A stretch of 64,000 bases of DNA, taken from an uncultured Bacteroidota bacterium (GTDB lineage: Bacteria > Bacteroidota > Bacteroidia > Flavobacteriales > Flavobacteriaceae). Made by a program: the position numbers and the translations under genes. Below the pieces are notes generated by a model. That model saw only the letters and a list, made by a program, of their open reading frames with translations, made no database searches and was not told the origin of the DNA. Location of the stretch: NCBI GenBank assembly GCA_902520835.1, contig CABYPD010000006.1:1-64000 (forward strand), given 5' to 3'. Of this stretch, positions 44,498 to 55,267 are shown one piece after another. Every line of letters starts with the position of its first letter. The first letter of the stretch is position 1.

Positions 44498-45720
44498 TTT
44501 CTATTAATTAAAAAGTAATGAATTAAGAAAGAAAATATTTCTGTCAATAATAATGAATAAGCCAAGCCATATCCACCATATATATTTGTTAAAATCAATG
44601 AATTAATTAAAAACAATAACAGAGTGCAAAAAGTTGCTTTATTTAATTTAGACTTCAAATCATTTACTAACATATAAACCACATTATTAAAATTAAGCAT
44701 TGCAAGAAATGGAATAAATGATAAAAAAGATAAAATTTTAGAACTGTAACCAATTTTTTCATCAGCAAAAAGTTCAATAATAAAATCAGAAAAAAAACAA
44801 GTAATTATTGCAATTATCAGGGTAGTTAATAATCCGAACTTAAAATAATTTGATAGAAATTTATGAAACTCATCTTTTGATCTATCTTTTATTTTAGTCG
44901 CATGCTGTAATATTGATTGAATAAAAAACACCGGAATCATTCTAAGTATAAATGCAACTTTATATGCTAAGCTGAATCTTCCCAATTCTTGGTTATTAAC
45001 AAAAAAAGATAATATTATAAGAGCTCCATTTACTGTAAAATGCGTTGAGATTGATGATAAAAAAAGATGTAAATTTTCTTTTAAGTTTATTATTATTTTT
45101 TTTAATGAAAGTATGTAATTAAATGTACTTGAACTTAAAAATAATTTCATCCAAAAAATCAAAAACAAAAAGGAAATACTAATACCATAAAAAAAGTTAG
45201 CCAGATAGGCATCTTCAGCATCACTTATAAATAATATAATAAGAACAACATACATTGATTTTGAGAAAAAATTCAAAATCGAGTGTGGTAAAATTTTATT
45301 TATCCCCTGTAAATAAAATAAAGGATTTAATGCTTCGGCTAAAAGTATTATATATGAAAAAATTAAAATTTTTTGAAAGACAATATTTGAATTAAAATAT
45401 AAAAATGGAATACTTATAACAAATACTAAAACAGAAAGTGTTAACCTAAGGTTTAAAATTTCACTAATTACTAGATTTTCTTTTTTAACTTCTTGTGATT
45501 GAACTATTTTAATTGGTCCATTTAAATTATATCCATAACTAACAAAAATTGATAGAATTATAACAACAGAGAAAGCCAATTGAATTAATCCAAAATTATC
45601 TTCTCCTAAAGTTTGAAATAAAATAGGTGTATAAATTAAAGTTGCGATGATGTTAACACCTTGGTTAAGTGAAAGATTTATAAAGTTTTTTGAAAAAATT
45701 GATTTAATATCAAATGACAT
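44494..45720 (-). CDS. wzx: Polysaccharide flippase (Wzx)
   Basis: A 408-residue MOP-family transporter with 12 or more hydrophobic segments. The N-terminus FINLSLNQGVNIIATLIYTPILFQTLGEDNFGLIQLAF is the classic RfbX/Wzx start; YLQGINKILPHSILNFFSK and GRFSLAYKVAFILRMIPVFFIQSIL also fit. It flips the undecaprenyl-linked unit of the second polysaccharide. It lies 23 bases after the wzz start codon and overlaps the GT2 gene. Confidence 0.9.
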   Translation of the reverse strand: MSFDIKSIFSKNFINLSLNQGVNIIATLIYTPILFQTLGEDNFGLIQLAFSVVIILSIFVSYGYNLNGPIKIVQSQEVKKENLVISEILNLRLTLSVLVFVISIPFLYFNSNIVFQKILIFSYIILLAEALNPLFYLQGINKILPHSILNFFSKSMYVVLIILFISDAEDAYLANFFYGISISFLFLIFWMKLFLSSSTFNYILSLKKIIINLKENLHLFLSSISTHFTVNGALIILSFFVNNQELGRFSLAYKVAFILRMIPVFFIQSILQHATKIKDRSKDEFHKFLSNYFKFGLLTTLIIAIITCFFSDFIIELFADEKIGYSSKILSFLSFIPFLAMLNFNNVVYMLVNDLKSKLNKATFCTLLLFLINSLILTNIYGGYGLAYSLLLTEIFSFLIHYFLINRK

Positions 45721-45743
45721 ATTGTAGTTTATATAAAAATAAA

Positions 45744-46796
45744 CTATTTAATTAATGATTGATAAAATCTAATTAAAGAAAAATATATAATGGAAATAAC
45801 AAAACCACCAAAGAGTCCATAAACTATACATTCAAAAAATCTTAATCTAGAGTTTTCTAAAGGTAAAGTAGGTTTATCAATAATTTGAATAAGAGGAGTT
45901 TTATTTCTGTGAGTGACCTTAGCAAGTTCTAATTGTGTAACAATCTCCTGATATATTGCACCATTGGCTTGAACATCAACAAGAGCTTTTTGATAAGGAA
46001 CTAATGAAACTTTAGTTAAAGGATTAGGATTAGGAATGCTTTGATCTTTTTCGGCTAGAAATAATATAGATTTATCTAAAACTTTTTTTACACTATCAGC
46101 TTGTCTTTGTAGAATTTTCAAATTTTCACCTGTTTTTTGTGTTTTTGTTTTAAAATAAAAGTTATTTACAATTGATACTAAATTCTCATTAAATGACTTC
46201 GCAAGCAACTCGTCTTTATGATCAAATCCAATCTCTAAAATTGTTGTCTTTCTACTGGGTTTATCAACCAATAAATATTTTTCCTTAATAATTTTTACAG
46301 CTTCAATCAAAACACTATCATGTAATCGAGATTTTGATTCAACAGCAGATTTATCAGAAAAATTAACACCTAATTTATTCCATTTTTTGTTTATACTTTC
46401 TTCGTTACCGAATCTATTAATCAATAATTCATTTTTATTTTCAAAAACGGAGTTAGACATCAATGTTTGTTTCAACATTGAAGATGATCTATAAAGCTCC
46501 TGAATATTATCAATTTGAAAAAGACTACTAGCATCAATAAAACTAGAAGCATTAATTCCAGCTAAAGAAGCTAAAGAAGCTATATCTCCAATAGAATTAG
46601 AGGATGACTCACTATCTAAAACAAATGAGGTTCTAGCATAATGTACAGGTGATTTTAAATAATTATACAATAAGACAATAACTAGAAGTGATGAAGTTAA
46701 AATTGCTATTTTTCTAAAATTACTAAAAATATAATTAAACCAATTTTTAAATGATTCAAAAACAAATAAAATTGAGAAATCTTTTTGATTGTCCAT
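45744..46796 (-). CDS. wzz: Chain-length determinant protein (Wzz family)
   Basis: A 350-residue inner-membrane protein with two terminal membrane segments: residues about 28-47 (IAILTSSLLVIVLLYNYLK) and about 325-345 (FFECIVYGLFGGFVISIIYFSLI), with a periplasmic helical domain between. LEIGFDHKDELLAKSFNENLVSIVNNFY and the Pro-rich IIDKPTLPLENSR before the second segment are family marks. There is no C-terminal tyrosine kinase. It controls polymer length and contacts Wza, whose stop codon lies immediately upstream with no gap. Confidence 0.9.
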   Translation of the reverse strand: MDNQKDFSILFVFESFKNWFNYIFSNFRKIAILTSSLLVIVLLYNYLKSPVHYARTSFVLDSESSSNSIGDIASLASLAGINASSFIDASSLFQIDNIQELYRSSSMLKQTLMSNSVFENKNELLINRFGNEESINKKWNKLGVNFSDKSAVESKSRLHDSVLIEAVKIIKEKYLLVDKPSRKTTILEIGFDHKDELLAKSFNENLVSIVNNFYFKTKTQKTGENLKILQRQADSVKKVLDKSILFLAEKDQSIPNPNPLTKVSLVPYQKALVDVQANGAIYQEIVTQLELAKVTHRNKTPLIQIIDKPTLPLENSRLRFFECIVYGLFGGFVISIIYFSLIRFYQSLIK

Positions 46797-49340
46797 TTAG
46801 TTAATCTGATTAATTGCTAATATTAAAGCAGCAAGGCCAGTTGTGAAGTTCAAAATTTGAGATGCAGCTAATGGATTCTTCAAAGATTTTTTAGGGACAA
46901 TAACCTCACATCCAGGTTCTGCTTTAGGATATAGATTGAAAAATAAAAACTTTTTAGTTCTAGCTACATCACCATTGGCATAAACTACATATGTACTTCC
47001 TCTTTTAGCCTTTAAATCAAATCCTCCGGCTGAATTAATGTAGTATTTTAATCCTCTTGATGGTGAGTGTCTAACAGTAGTTGGATATAATAATTCTCCT
47101 CTAAGTCTTACTGTTTCTAATTTTTTTGGTATTATAATTATATCCCCATCTTCAAGTAATAAATCTGATTTTAAACCTGGCGACTTAATAATTTGATCTA
47201 AATTAATTCCAATTGATTCAGATTTAGCTAAAGGAATATCTTCAGACATAGCGTTTCTTTTTACTATTTCATTTATTCTTTCTTTTTTAACAAAACTTGA
47301 AAAATCTTGATTCGAGTTGTTTTCTAATTTTAATTTCTCCAAATCATTATCAATTCTGGTAATCAAAAGTTTTTCTGATTCAGTTAAAACAGATTCATCA
47401 AGAGATAATTTTTCTCTTAATCTAGTTAGATCATTGATTTCGTTTTGAATTTGGGAAGACTCTTCAGCAAATTCTGTTTTTCTTATAATAGTTGCACCTT
47501 CATAATAAGCATATTCATTAGGCCCTCCAGCTCTTTTAAGCAAGTCAGAAATTCTTTCTTTTTTAGATGAAATTGCATATTTTCCAGGATAATTTACTTC
47601 TCCCTCAATCCTAGCAAACTTTAAGTAATCAATATTAGGGTCTTTTCTAATTATTATATTGTCAAAAGGTTTTAATTCAAAGTTTGAGTCGCTTTTTAAA
47701 TTATCAATATCTACATAAAAAACTTCAGAAGAACTAAGTGTATTTTCAAATGAATTAATTCTGGAAATCTCAATACTTTTTAATGTAGCATTTTTTCTAA
47801 CTCCACCTGCCAATAAAATAATATCCTCTAAATTCAAATTTTTCGAGAATGGATAGACTCCAGGTTTATTAATCTCACCTGAAATCTCTATATAATTTTC
47901 ATCTTTTAAGTCATTAACAGAAATAATATTTAAAATATCATCTTTTTCTAAAAATATTGGCTTGCCTGTCCCATTAATTTGATTAAGAACATTAAATGAA
48001 ATATTAGTAGTTGAAAAATCTTCATTGGTTCTTGTAATAAAAGCCCTATTCATAAAGGTATCTGGCCGTAATCCTTCAGCTTTGTCAATTAAATCTTTAA
48101 CAGTCATTTTTTTACTTAATGAATAAACACCAGGTTTATAAACGGAACCTTTTACAATTAACCTGTTTTCATACTTTTCTATTATCTTATCAACTTCAAT
48201 TTTGTCACCTGACTTCAATTCAAAAAAATCAAATTGATCACTGTAAACATCAACAATTTTATATTTTTCATCAAAAATTCTAGTAATTCTGATGGATTTA
48301 GAGTATGAATTTTCTGAAAATCCTCCAGCATATTTAATTAAATCTGAGACAGTTTCCCCATTTTTAATTTCAAATTTTCCTGGTGTTTTTACACCATCGG
48401 AAATAGATACACGATTTGTATAAGGACCAACAACAATTAAGTCATTATTTTCTAATCTTACATTAGAAGATTGATCACCTTCATTTAGAAATTTATATAT
48501 ATCAACTACATCTACTAGTTTATTATTTCTAAAAAGTTTAACCTCTCTCAATGTAGCATTTTCAGTAATACCACCTGCAACATATATAGCATTATAAACA
48601 GTATTGAAAGCACTAAAATTATATGTACCAGGGAGATTAACTTCTCCAACAATATTAACTCTAACAGCTCTAGGTATTCCTACAGAAATGTTAACAAAAG
48701 TTTTATTTTCATTGATTCCAGTGTAAACTTTCTTTAATCTTGAAATCAATCTTTTTTTGCTATTTTCAACAGTAAGACCAGAAACATTAATCGGTCCAAA
48801 ATTTTCTAAAATTAAATCTCCGTCCGGACTAACTTCTGCTTGATAATAATTTTCAGATTGACCATAAATATCAATAAAAAGTTTATCTCCAGGACCTAAA
48901 ATATAGTCTTTTGGTGTAGGTAAATTAAGATTTGATTGAAAAGATAGAAAAGTATTTCCTCTGAAGACTTCAAAACCATAAATATCGCTTTTGAGTTCCC
49001 TGTAAACTTCCATTTCTTCTTTCCATCTTTTTCTTAGTCTTGTTTCCTCGAGTGGTGTAGAAGCATTTTCTGCCACATAAGCAACAGTTTCAGCAGATTT
49101 AAATCTCTTATCAAGCTTCTCTATTTCAGATTGTGTTAACCCTTGAGCTCGAGCAATTTTTAGAAGATCAAACTGAGTATAACCTTGAGCCGAGGCTCTT
49201 CTCAAAAGTAAATCAAGCTCTGAATCACTTACCTGAGAAAAGTTAATATTTGAAAAGTCATTAAAACTTTGTGAATTAATTGAATTTATACTAAAGATTA
49301 AAGCTGTAAATGCTATTAATAATGTTGTTTTTTTTATCAT
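46797..49340 (-). CDS. wza: Polysaccharide export outer-membrane protein with multiple SLBB domains (Wza-like)
   Basis: An 847-residue exporter. Signal peptide (MIKKTTLLIAFTALIFSINS), a helical N-terminal region, the export domain YILGPGDKLFIDIYGQSENYYQAEVSPDGDL, then about six SLBB repeats, each with a G-x-V-x-x-PG-x-Y/F core (for example GEVNLPGTYNF, GSVYKPGVYSL, GEINKPGVYPF, GEVNYPGKYAI) spread from residue 220 to 810, and a hydrophobic C-terminal segment (LNFTTGLAALILAINQ). Much longer than enteric Wza (about 380), as is usual in Bacteroidota. First gene of the export operon. Confidence 0.93.
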   Translation of the reverse strand: MIKKTTLLIAFTALIFSINSINSQSFNDFSNINFSQVSDSELDLLLRRASAQGYTQFDLLKIARAQGLTQSEIEKLDKRFKSAETVAYVAENASTPLEETRLRKRWKEEMEVYRELKSDIYGFEVFRGNTFLSFQSNLNLPTPKDYILGPGDKLFIDIYGQSENYYQAEVSPDGDLILENFGPINVSGLTVENSKKRLISRLKKVYTGINENKTFVNISVGIPRAVRVNIVGEVNLPGTYNFSAFNTVYNAIYVAGGITENATLREVKLFRNNKLVDVVDIYKFLNEGDQSSNVRLENNDLIVVGPYTNRVSISDGVKTPGKFEIKNGETVSDLIKYAGGFSENSYSKSIRITRIFDEKYKIVDVYSDQFDFFELKSGDKIEVDKIIEKYENRLIVKGSVYKPGVYSLSKKMTVKDLIDKAEGLRPDTFMNRAFITRTNEDFSTTNISFNVLNQINGTGKPIFLEKDDILNIISVNDLKDENYIEISGEINKPGVYPFSKNLNLEDIILLAGGVRKNATLKSIEISRINSFENTLSSSEVFYVDIDNLKSDSNFELKPFDNIIIRKDPNIDYLKFARIEGEVNYPGKYAISSKKERISDLLKRAGGPNEYAYYEGATIIRKTEFAEESSQIQNEINDLTRLREKLSLDESVLTESEKLLITRIDNDLEKLKLENNSNQDFSSFVKKERINEIVKRNAMSEDIPLAKSESIGINLDQIIKSPGLKSDLLLEDGDIIIIPKKLETVRLRGELLYPTTVRHSPSRGLKYYINSAGGFDLKAKRGSTYVVYANGDVARTKKFLFFNLYPKAEPGCEVIVPKKSLKNPLAASQILNFTTGLAALILAINQIN

Positions 49341-49461
49341 CTTTAAAATTAGAGGGAAAACGAAGATAAATAAAATCTTCTAAATAGGTTATATAAGGTT
49401 AAAATAAGAAAATAATACTGTTTTTTTTTCTGATAAAATTCAATTATCAATAAATTGCAGA

Positions 49462-50052
49462 ATGTTTAAAAATATTACTCTAATTACTTTATTGCTTGGA
49501 CTTACCGGTTTTGCTCAAACAGAACTTAAATTCAATTTAGCAACTGCTACATTGCTGGTTCCGAATATTGGAATTGAAGTAAAACTCTCTGAAAAACTTG
49601 GTTATCAGCTAGATACAAGTGCATCTTTTTATAATGATATTGAAGGTTCTCCTTTTCATATGACTCAAATTTTTAATGAGTTTCGTTTTTATCCAAATAA
49701 AAATCAGAAAAGAAATTTTTTTATTGGTGCACATGTTGGTTATGGAATGTATAACATACGACTTCCCAAATGGATTGCTAACCTTTCAGGTAGTGAATTT
49801 AAAGAAGAGGGAAGTTATCAATATGGGAGAAATGCTTACTATGGAATAACTATAGGAAAAAAAATTCCATTAAAAAATGAAAGATTTGGACTCGAGGTAT
49901 TTATTGGTGGAGGTTCATCTCAATCGAATTACAAATATTATAATAAGAATGAACAAAGAATATTTGCAATCACTAACTATAAAAGAAAATTTAATAAAAG
50001 TGGTGAAGAATTACCATACAGAGGGGGGTTGATGTTAACTTATAAACTTTAA
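49462..50052 (+). CDS. DUF3575-type outer-membrane protein
   Basis: A 196-residue protein with a signal peptide (MFKNITLITLLLGLTGFAQ). The mature part has alternating strands (LKFNLATATLLVPNIGIEVKL, FHMTQIFNEFRFYPNKNQKRNFFIGAHVGYGMYN, GRNAYYGITIGKKIPL, RFGLEVFIGGG) ending in an aromatic strand GGLMLTYKL, as in small eight-strand barrels of the DUF3575 family. It is divergent from wza across 121 bases, and the function is unknown. Proximity suggests, but does not show, a link to polysaccharide export. Confidence 0.7.
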   Translation: MFKNITLITLLLGLTGFAQTELKFNLATATLLVPNIGIEVKLSEKLGYQLDTSASFYNDIEGSPFHMTQIFNEFRFYPNKNQKRNFFIGAHVGYGMYNIRLPKWIANLSGSEFKEEGSYQYGRNAYYGITIGKKIPLKNERFGLEVFIGGGSSQSNYKYYNKNEQRIFAITNYKRKFNKSGEELPYRGGLMLTYKL

Positions 50053-50195
50053 AATTGAATAAAATTACTGTAATTTATTTAAGTTACTTAGGTCTTCCTT
50101 TAGCTTCTTAATTTTCATAAATTAAAAATGAATTATGTTAGAAACTCAAAGCCAATATTAGCATATGTTTTAAAAAAAATTAGATTGATACTTAA

Positions 50196-50606
50196 ATGAT
50201 AAAAGGAGTTATAGCTGGTAATTTTGATGTAATTCATCCAGGATACATTAAAACATTTAGAGAATGTAAAGAAAATTGTGATTATTTTATAGTACTACTT
50301 CACTCTGATCCTACAATTGAAAGACCAAATAAATTAAAACCCATTTTAACAGTTGAAGAAAGAATTGAAGTTCTAAGCTCAATAAAATACATTGATGAAA
50401 TTAAAGTTTATGCTTATGAGAAAGAGTTAATTGAACTACTTAAAAGTGGTGAATATAATATAAGGTTTTTAGGTGATGATTACATTGGAAAGTCCTTTAC
50501 AGGTAATGAATTAAATATAGATATACATTATATATCTAGAAGTCATGGTTGGTCAACAACAAAGTTCAAAAAACTAATAGCTGATTCAATTAAGATTAAA
50601 AAATAG
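50196..50606 (+). CDS. Cytidylyltransferase-like nucleotidyltransferase
   Basis: A 136-residue HxGH-superfamily enzyme: VIAGNFDVIHPGYIKTF, in which HPGY takes the place of HxGH, then LHSDPTIERPNKLKPILTVEERIEVL with the RP-type motif, and a C-terminal HYISRSHGWSTTKFKKLI corresponding to the ISTTxI motif. Length and motifs match glycerol-3-phosphate cytidylyltransferases (TagD) and sugar-phosphate relatives. The final Tyr in place of His in the first motif is a mild departure. It converges with metF with an 11-base overlap. The substrate is unknown. Confidence 0.75.
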   Translation: MIKGVIAGNFDVIHPGYIKTFRECKENCDYFIVLLHSDPTIERPNKLKPILTVEERIEVLSSIKYIDEIKVYAYEKELIELLKSGEYNIRFLGDDYIGKSFTGNELNIDIHYISRSHGWSTTKFKKLIADSIKIKK

Positions 50607-51549
50607 CCTCAGCAACAGCTCTAATATTTGATGATCTTCCCATTGAATAATAATGTAAAAATGGAACATTTTTATTTTTAAGTTCTTTACTTTGTTCTAT
50701 ACACCACTCAATACCAACTTGTCTTACTTGAGAATTATCTTTACACTTAATAATTTCTTTTATTAGAGATTCAGGAAGGTCACAGTGAAATCGATGAGGT
50801 ATTAAGTTCAATTGTTTTAATGTTGATATAGGTTTTAATCCAGGTATGATTGGAACATTAATTCCTTCTTCTTTACATAAATCAACAAATTCAAAGTACT
50901 TTTTATTATCAAAAAACATTTGAGTAATAATATAATCTGCGCCTAGTTTTATTTTTTCTTTAAGAAAATGAAGATCACTTTTCATACTCGGAGCTTCCAT
51001 ATGTTTTTCAGGATAACCAGCAACTCCAATACAAAAATTTGTTTTTGTAGCTACCTCTAAGTCTTCCAAATAAACTCCTTTGTTCAGATTAGTTATCTGA
51101 TTTACTAGCTCAGAAGCGTATTTATGACCATCTTTGTTAGGTGTAAAATAAGTCTCTGATTTAATTGCATCACCTCTCAACGCAACTACATTGTCAATCC
51201 CTAAAAAATCAAGGTCAATTAAAAAATTCTCGGTTACTTCCCTTGAAAACCCACCGCAAAGAATATGCGGGACCGCGTCAATATTATACTTGTTCTGAAG
51301 GGCAGCACAAATACCAACTGTTCCAGGTCTCTTTCTAACTATCTTCTTTTCCAATAGACCATCTTCTTTTTCATTAAATATATACTCCTCTCTATGATAA
51401 GTAACATCAATGAAAGGTGGATTAAATTCCATTAAAGGGTCTACATTGTCAAAAATAGAATTAATATGATGTCCTTTTACAGGAGGTAAAATTTCAAATG
51501 TAAATTGAGTTTTACCCTTATAATTTTTAATGTGATCTATTACTTTCAT
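50596..51549 (-). CDS. metF: Methylenetetrahydrofolate reductase
   Basis: Reduces 5,10-methylene-THF to 5-methyl-THF, the methyl donor for MetH. The 317-residue TIM barrel carries TFEILPPVKGHHINSIFDNV, FIDVTYHREEY, LCGGFSREVTENFLIDLDFLGIDNVVALRGD (FAD-binding), CIGVAGYPEKHMEAPSM, DYIITQMFFDNKKYFEFVD and PIIPGLKPISTLKQL. Last gene of the metH-metH-metF operon, three bases after the upstream gene, so it falls under the candidate SAM riboswitch control at 55212. Confidence 0.96.
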   Translation of the reverse strand: MKVIDHIKNYKGKTQFTFEILPPVKGHHINSIFDNVDPLMEFNPPFIDVTYHREEYIFNEKEDGLLEKKIVRKRPGTVGICAALQNKYNIDAVPHILCGGFSREVTENFLIDLDFLGIDNVVALRGDAIKSETYFTPNKDGHKYASELVNQITNLNKGVYLEDLEVATKTNFCIGVAGYPEKHMEAPSMKSDLHFLKEKIKLGADYIITQMFFDNKKYFEFVDLCKEEGINVPIIPGLKPISTLKQLNLIPHRFHCDLPESLIKEIIKCKDNSQVRQVGIEWCIEQSKELKNKNVPFLHYYSMGRSSNIRAVAEAIF

Positions 51550-51552
51550 GAA

Positions 51553-54213
51553 TTATAATATTGGATTTAACCATTTTTTTGCTTTATCTATTGAAATATT
51601 TCTTCTTTTTGCATAGTCTTCGAGCTGATCATTGTCTATTTTTCCAAGCCCAAAATACCTTGAATCAGGATTTGAAAAATAATAGCCAGAGACAGAACTT
51701 GCAGGAAACATGGCTAAGCTTTCTGTTAGTTCTATACCAGTATTGTTTTCAACATCCAAAAGACTCCAAATAACATTTTTTTCTAAATGATCTGGGCATG
51801 CTGGATAACCTGGCGCAGGCCTAATACCTTTATACTTTTCATCAATTAATTCATCATTTGAAAGATCTTCATTATTGGCATATCCCCAAAACTCTTTTCT
51901 AACTCTTTCGTGTAAGTATTCAGCAGCAGCCTCGGCAAATCTATCCGCTATCGCTTTAATCATTATTGAATTATAATCATCTTCTATTTTTTCATATTCT
52001 TTTGAAAAATTATCAGCTCCAAATCCTGCAGATACTGCAAAACAACCAACGTAGTCTACTTGATCTTGACTTTTATCAACTATAAAATCAGAAATTGAAT
52101 AATTAGGTTTATTAGCAGCTTTTTTTGATTGTTGTCTTAAACAAATAAATTTACTTATAATTTCAGATCTTGAATCATTATTATAAATTTCTATCTCATC
52201 TTTATCATTTGAATTTGCAGGGAAAATCCCAAACACTCCTTTAGCAGTTAATCTTTTTTCATTTATAATTTTTTTGATCATTCTTTGAGCATTATCATAA
52301 AGCTCTCTAGCCTCAGCTCCAGTCGCTTTATACTCAAAAATTTTGGGAAATTTTCCATGTAATCCCCAGGTATTAAAGAAAGGACTCCAATCAATGTAAT
52401 TTTTTAAAATATTGAGATCAAGATTTTCTATGACTTTAACTCCTGTAAAATTTGGTGTTTTTATATTAAAATTTTTAATATCAATTTTGAACTTATTTTT
52501 TCTTGCCTCTGTAATTGAAATGAACTTTTTTTCAACTTTTCTTCCAAGGAAATTATCTCTAAATTCTTCATAATCGTCTTTTATAGAACTCCAATAAACA
52601 TAATCATTTTTACTATCTGAAATTAAATTTGCTGCCACAGAAACAGCTTTTGATGCATCATTGACATGAACCACAGGAAAGTTGCATTCAGGTAAAATTT
52701 TTACTGCAGTATGAGCTTTTGAAGTAGTAGCTCCTCCAATCAGTAGAGGTATTTTAATATTCTGCTTCTTTAATTCTTTTGCCAAATAAACCATTTCATC
52801 TAAAGATGGAGTAATCAAACCCGATAAACCTATAATATCTACATCATTCTTTAATGCTGAATCAATTATTTTTTCAGGTGGAACCATTACACCTAAGTCA
52901 ATGATTTCAAAATTATTACATCCTAACACAACACTTACTATATTCTTACCAATATCATGAACATCACCTTTTACGGTAGCCATTAGTATTTTTCCTGCTG
53001 AAGAACTAACAGAATCAGATTTTTCAGCTTCAATATATGGAAGTAAATATGCTACAGCTTTTTTCATAACCCTAGCCGATTTGACAACTTGGGGTAAAAA
53101 CATTTTACCTTCACCAAATAAATCACCAACTATATTCATTCCATTCATAAGATAAATTTCTATTACCTCTAATGGTTTTTCAACTAAATTTCTAGCTTCT
53201 TCAACGTCTTCATCTATGTATTTATCTATACCTTTAATTAAAGAGTGATTAATTCTATCTTGTAGATCAAAACTTCTCCACTCTACTATTTTTTCATCCT
53301 TATTATTTTTTTTAGAAACTGTTTCTGCAAAATTTAGTAATCGTTCAGTAGCATCATCTCTTCTATTCAAAAGGACATCCTCAACATGTTCTAAGAGATC
53401 TTTTGGAATATTATCATAAATCTCTAACATTGTTGGGTTAACAATCCCCATGTTCATTCCATGTTTAATTCCATGATATAAAAATGATGAGTGCATCGCT
53501 TCACGAACTGTATTATTTCCTCTAAAAGAAAATGAAACATTACTTACTCCTCCACTCACACTTGCATGAGTCAGGTTTTTTCTAATCCATTTTGTAGCAT
53601 TAAAAAAATCTAGTGCATTATTCTTATGCTCTTCCATTCCAGTAGCCACTGGGAATATATTAGGATCAAAAATTATGTCTTCAGGTGGAAATCCAACCAT
53701 ATTTACTAAAATATTATAAGATCTCTCACATATTTCAATTCTTCTATCATAACTGTCGGCTTGACCTTTTTCATCAAAAGCCATAACGATTACGGCTGCT
53801 CCATAACGACGTATTAATTTTGCTTGATTAATGAAAATATCTTCCCCTTCCTTTAAACTTATTGAATTGACAACACATTTTCCCTGGACTACCTTTAAAC
53901 CAGCTTCAATAATTTCCCATTTAGAACTGTCAATCATTATTGGGATTCTGGAAATATCAGGTTCAGAGGCAATTAAATTTAAAAAGGTTGTCATTGCCTC
54001 CACGCCATCAATTAATCCCTCATCCATATTTACATCAAGAATTTGAGCACCACCTTCTACCTGATCCCTTGCAACTTCTAAAGCCTCAGAATATTTTTTA
54101 TTTTCAATTAATCTTAAAAATTTCTTAGATCCTGTAACATTAGTTCTTTCACCAATATTCACAAAAGTTGAATCTTCACTAATATTTAAAACTTCAAGAC
54201 CTGATAAAATCAT
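51553..54213 (-). CDS. metH: Methionine synthase, cobalamin-binding and folate half
   Basis: C-terminal part of cobalamin-dependent methionine synthase, 886 residues. Domains in order: pterin-binding ([20 protein letters not shown] onward, about 1-300), cobalamin cap (about 320-410), B12-binding ([21 protein letters not shown] with the cobalt-ligating His; [17 protein letters not shown]) and the SAM-binding reactivation domain ([17 protein letters not shown] near the end). It overlaps the substrate-domain gene by four bases (ATGA). Two-gene MetH is a normal arrangement in Flavobacteriia, so this is not a broken gene. Confidence 0.96.
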   Translation of the reverse strand: MILSGLEVLNISEDSTFVNIGERTNVTGSKKFLRLIENKKYSEALEVARDQVEGGAQILDVNMDEGLIDGVEAMTTFLNLIASEPDISRIPIMIDSSKWEIIEAGLKVVQGKCVVNSISLKEGEDIFINQAKLIRRYGAAVIVMAFDEKGQADSYDRRIEICERSYNILVNMVGFPPEDIIFDPNIFPVATGMEEHKNNALDFFNATKWIRKNLTHASVSGGVSNVSFSFRGNNTVREAMHSSFLYHGIKHGMNMGIVNPTMLEIYDNIPKDLLEHVEDVLLNRRDDATERLLNFAETVSKKNNKDEKIVEWRSFDLQDRINHSLIKGIDKYIDEDVEEARNLVEKPLEVIEIYLMNGMNIVGDLFGEGKMFLPQVVKSARVMKKAVAYLLPYIEAEKSDSVSSSAGKILMATVKGDVHDIGKNIVSVVLGCNNFEIIDLGVMVPPEKIIDSALKNDVDIIGLSGLITPSLDEMVYLAKELKKQNIKIPLLIGGATTSKAHTAVKILPECNFPVVHVNDASKAVSVAANLISDSKNDYVYWSSIKDDYEEFRDNFLGRKVEKKFISITEARKNKFKIDIKNFNIKTPNFTGVKVIENLDLNILKNYIDWSPFFNTWGLHGKFPKIFEYKATGAEARELYDNAQRMIKKIINEKRLTAKGVFGIFPANSNDKDEIEIYNNDSRSEIISKFICLRQQSKKAANKPNYSISDFIVDKSQDQVDYVGCFAVSAGFGADNFSKEYEKIEDDYNSIMIKAIADRFAEAAAEYLHERVRKEFWGYANNEDLSNDELIDEKYKGIRPAPGYPACPDHLEKNVIWSLLDVENNTGIELTESLAMFPASSVSGYYFSNPDSRYFGLGKIDNDQLEDYAKRRNISIDKAKKWLNPIL

Positions 54214-55211
54214 TTTTTCCTTGGTTTATAATTTTTTACGAGATCGGAAATAACTTCTATGTGTTCTGGTGTTGTACCACAACATCCACCTATAATATTT
54301 ATACAACCTTCATCTAAAAATTTTTTAATTTTTTTACCCATCTCTGTTGATGACTCATCGTACTCACCAAAAGCGTTTGGTAAACCAGCATTAGGAAAAG
54401 CCGCAGTAAAAAAATTTGAAAATCTACTAACTCTTTTCATATATGGTAACATCAACTCAGCACCTAAAGCACAATTAAATCCGATTGTTAGTAAGGGTAA
54501 ATGAGAGACCGATGTAACAAATGCTTCTGCAGTTTGTCCTGATAAAGTTCTACCACTAGCATCTGTGATAGTTCCACTAACCATTATTGGAAGCTCGTAT
54601 CCAATTTTGTCAAAAATTCCAGTAATTGCAAAGAGTGCAGCTTTTGCATTTAATGTATCAAAGATAGTTTCAACTAAAAGTATATCAACTCCTCCATCAA
54701 TTAAAGCTTTTATCTGTTCAGAATAACTAACTACGAGCTCATCAAAAGTAATTGCTCTAAAACCTGGATCATTTACATCAGGAGACATAGAAGCAGTTTT
54801 ATTTGTAGGACCGATGGATCCTGCTACGAATCTGGGCTTGTTAGGATTTAAATCAGTATATTTTTTACAAGCATTGACAGCAATTTTTGCTGACTCAAAA
54901 TTTAACTCATAAATTAAATTTTCCATATGATAATCGGCCATTGCTACAGATGTAGATGAGAATGTGTTAGTCTCAATTATATCAGCACCAACATCTAAAA
55001 ATTCTTCATGAATTTCACGAATAGCATTAGGTTGAGTTAATGATAGTAAATCATTATTTCCTTGAAGAGGATATTTATAATCTTTAAATCTATTTCCACG
55101 ATAATCTTCTTCATTAAATTTATATCTCTGAATCATAGTACCCATAGCACCGTCAAGAACTAAAATTCTATCTTGTAAAATATTTGAAATTATTTGAAAA
55201 GTATTTTTCAT
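54210..55211 (-). CDS. metH: Methionine synthase, homocysteine-binding half
   Basis: N-terminal homocysteine S-methyltransferase domain encoded separately, 333 residues from the ATG at 55211. Motifs: [66 protein letters not shown], and zinc ligands in [13 protein letters not shown] and [17 protein letters not shown]. The track start (GTG at 55223) falls inside the conserved GCUAAAA part of the leader RNA; the ATG four codons on is a better start and directly follows the riboswitch fold. First gene of the metH-metH-metF operon. Confidence 0.95.
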   Translation of the reverse strand: MKNTFQIISNILQDRILVLDGAMGTMIQRYKFNEEDYRGNRFKDYKYPLQGNNDLLSLTQPNAIREIHEEFLDVGADIIETNTFSSTSVAMADYHMENLIYELNFESAKIAVNACKKYTDLNPNKPRFVAGSIGPTNKTASMSPDVNDPGFRAITFDELVVSYSEQIKALIDGGVDILLVETIFDTLNAKAALFAITGIFDKIGYELPIMVSGTITDASGRTLSGQTAEAFVTSVSHLPLLTIGFNCALGAELMLPYMKRVSRFSNFFTAAFPNAGLPNAFGEYDESSTEMGKKIKKFLDEGCINIIGGCCGTTPEHIEVISDLVKNYKPRKK

Positions 55212-55257
55212 CTGTTTTAGCACGTTTTTAGAGGCAGCAATCAGTCAAATTAACCTC
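55212..55257 (-). promoter_or_regulatory. Candidate SAM-II-type riboswitch upstream of metH
   Basis: The leader runs from GAGGU through the metH start. Stem P1 pairs GAGGU with GCCUC around a 17-nt loop (containing AUUGC), followed by a UAAAAACGU linker and GCUAAAACAG ending at the AUG. Compared from memory with the classic metX SAM-II RNA, loop length (17), the AUUGC at the loop end, the A-rich linker and GCUAAA all line up. The loop CUG can pair with the terminal CAG (CC/GG in the reference), and loop GC with the GC of GCUAAA, giving the H-type pseudoknot. Ligand binding would tie up the region next to the start codon. The genes controlled make methionine, the SAM precursor, as expected. 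Confidence 0.6.
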
Positions 55258-55267
55258 GTTTATATTA

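Noticed and set aside
51553-55211. Frameshifted metH
   Set aside because: The two genes overlap by ATGA with complete domains on each side; a two-gene MetH is a regular arrangement in Flavobacteriia.
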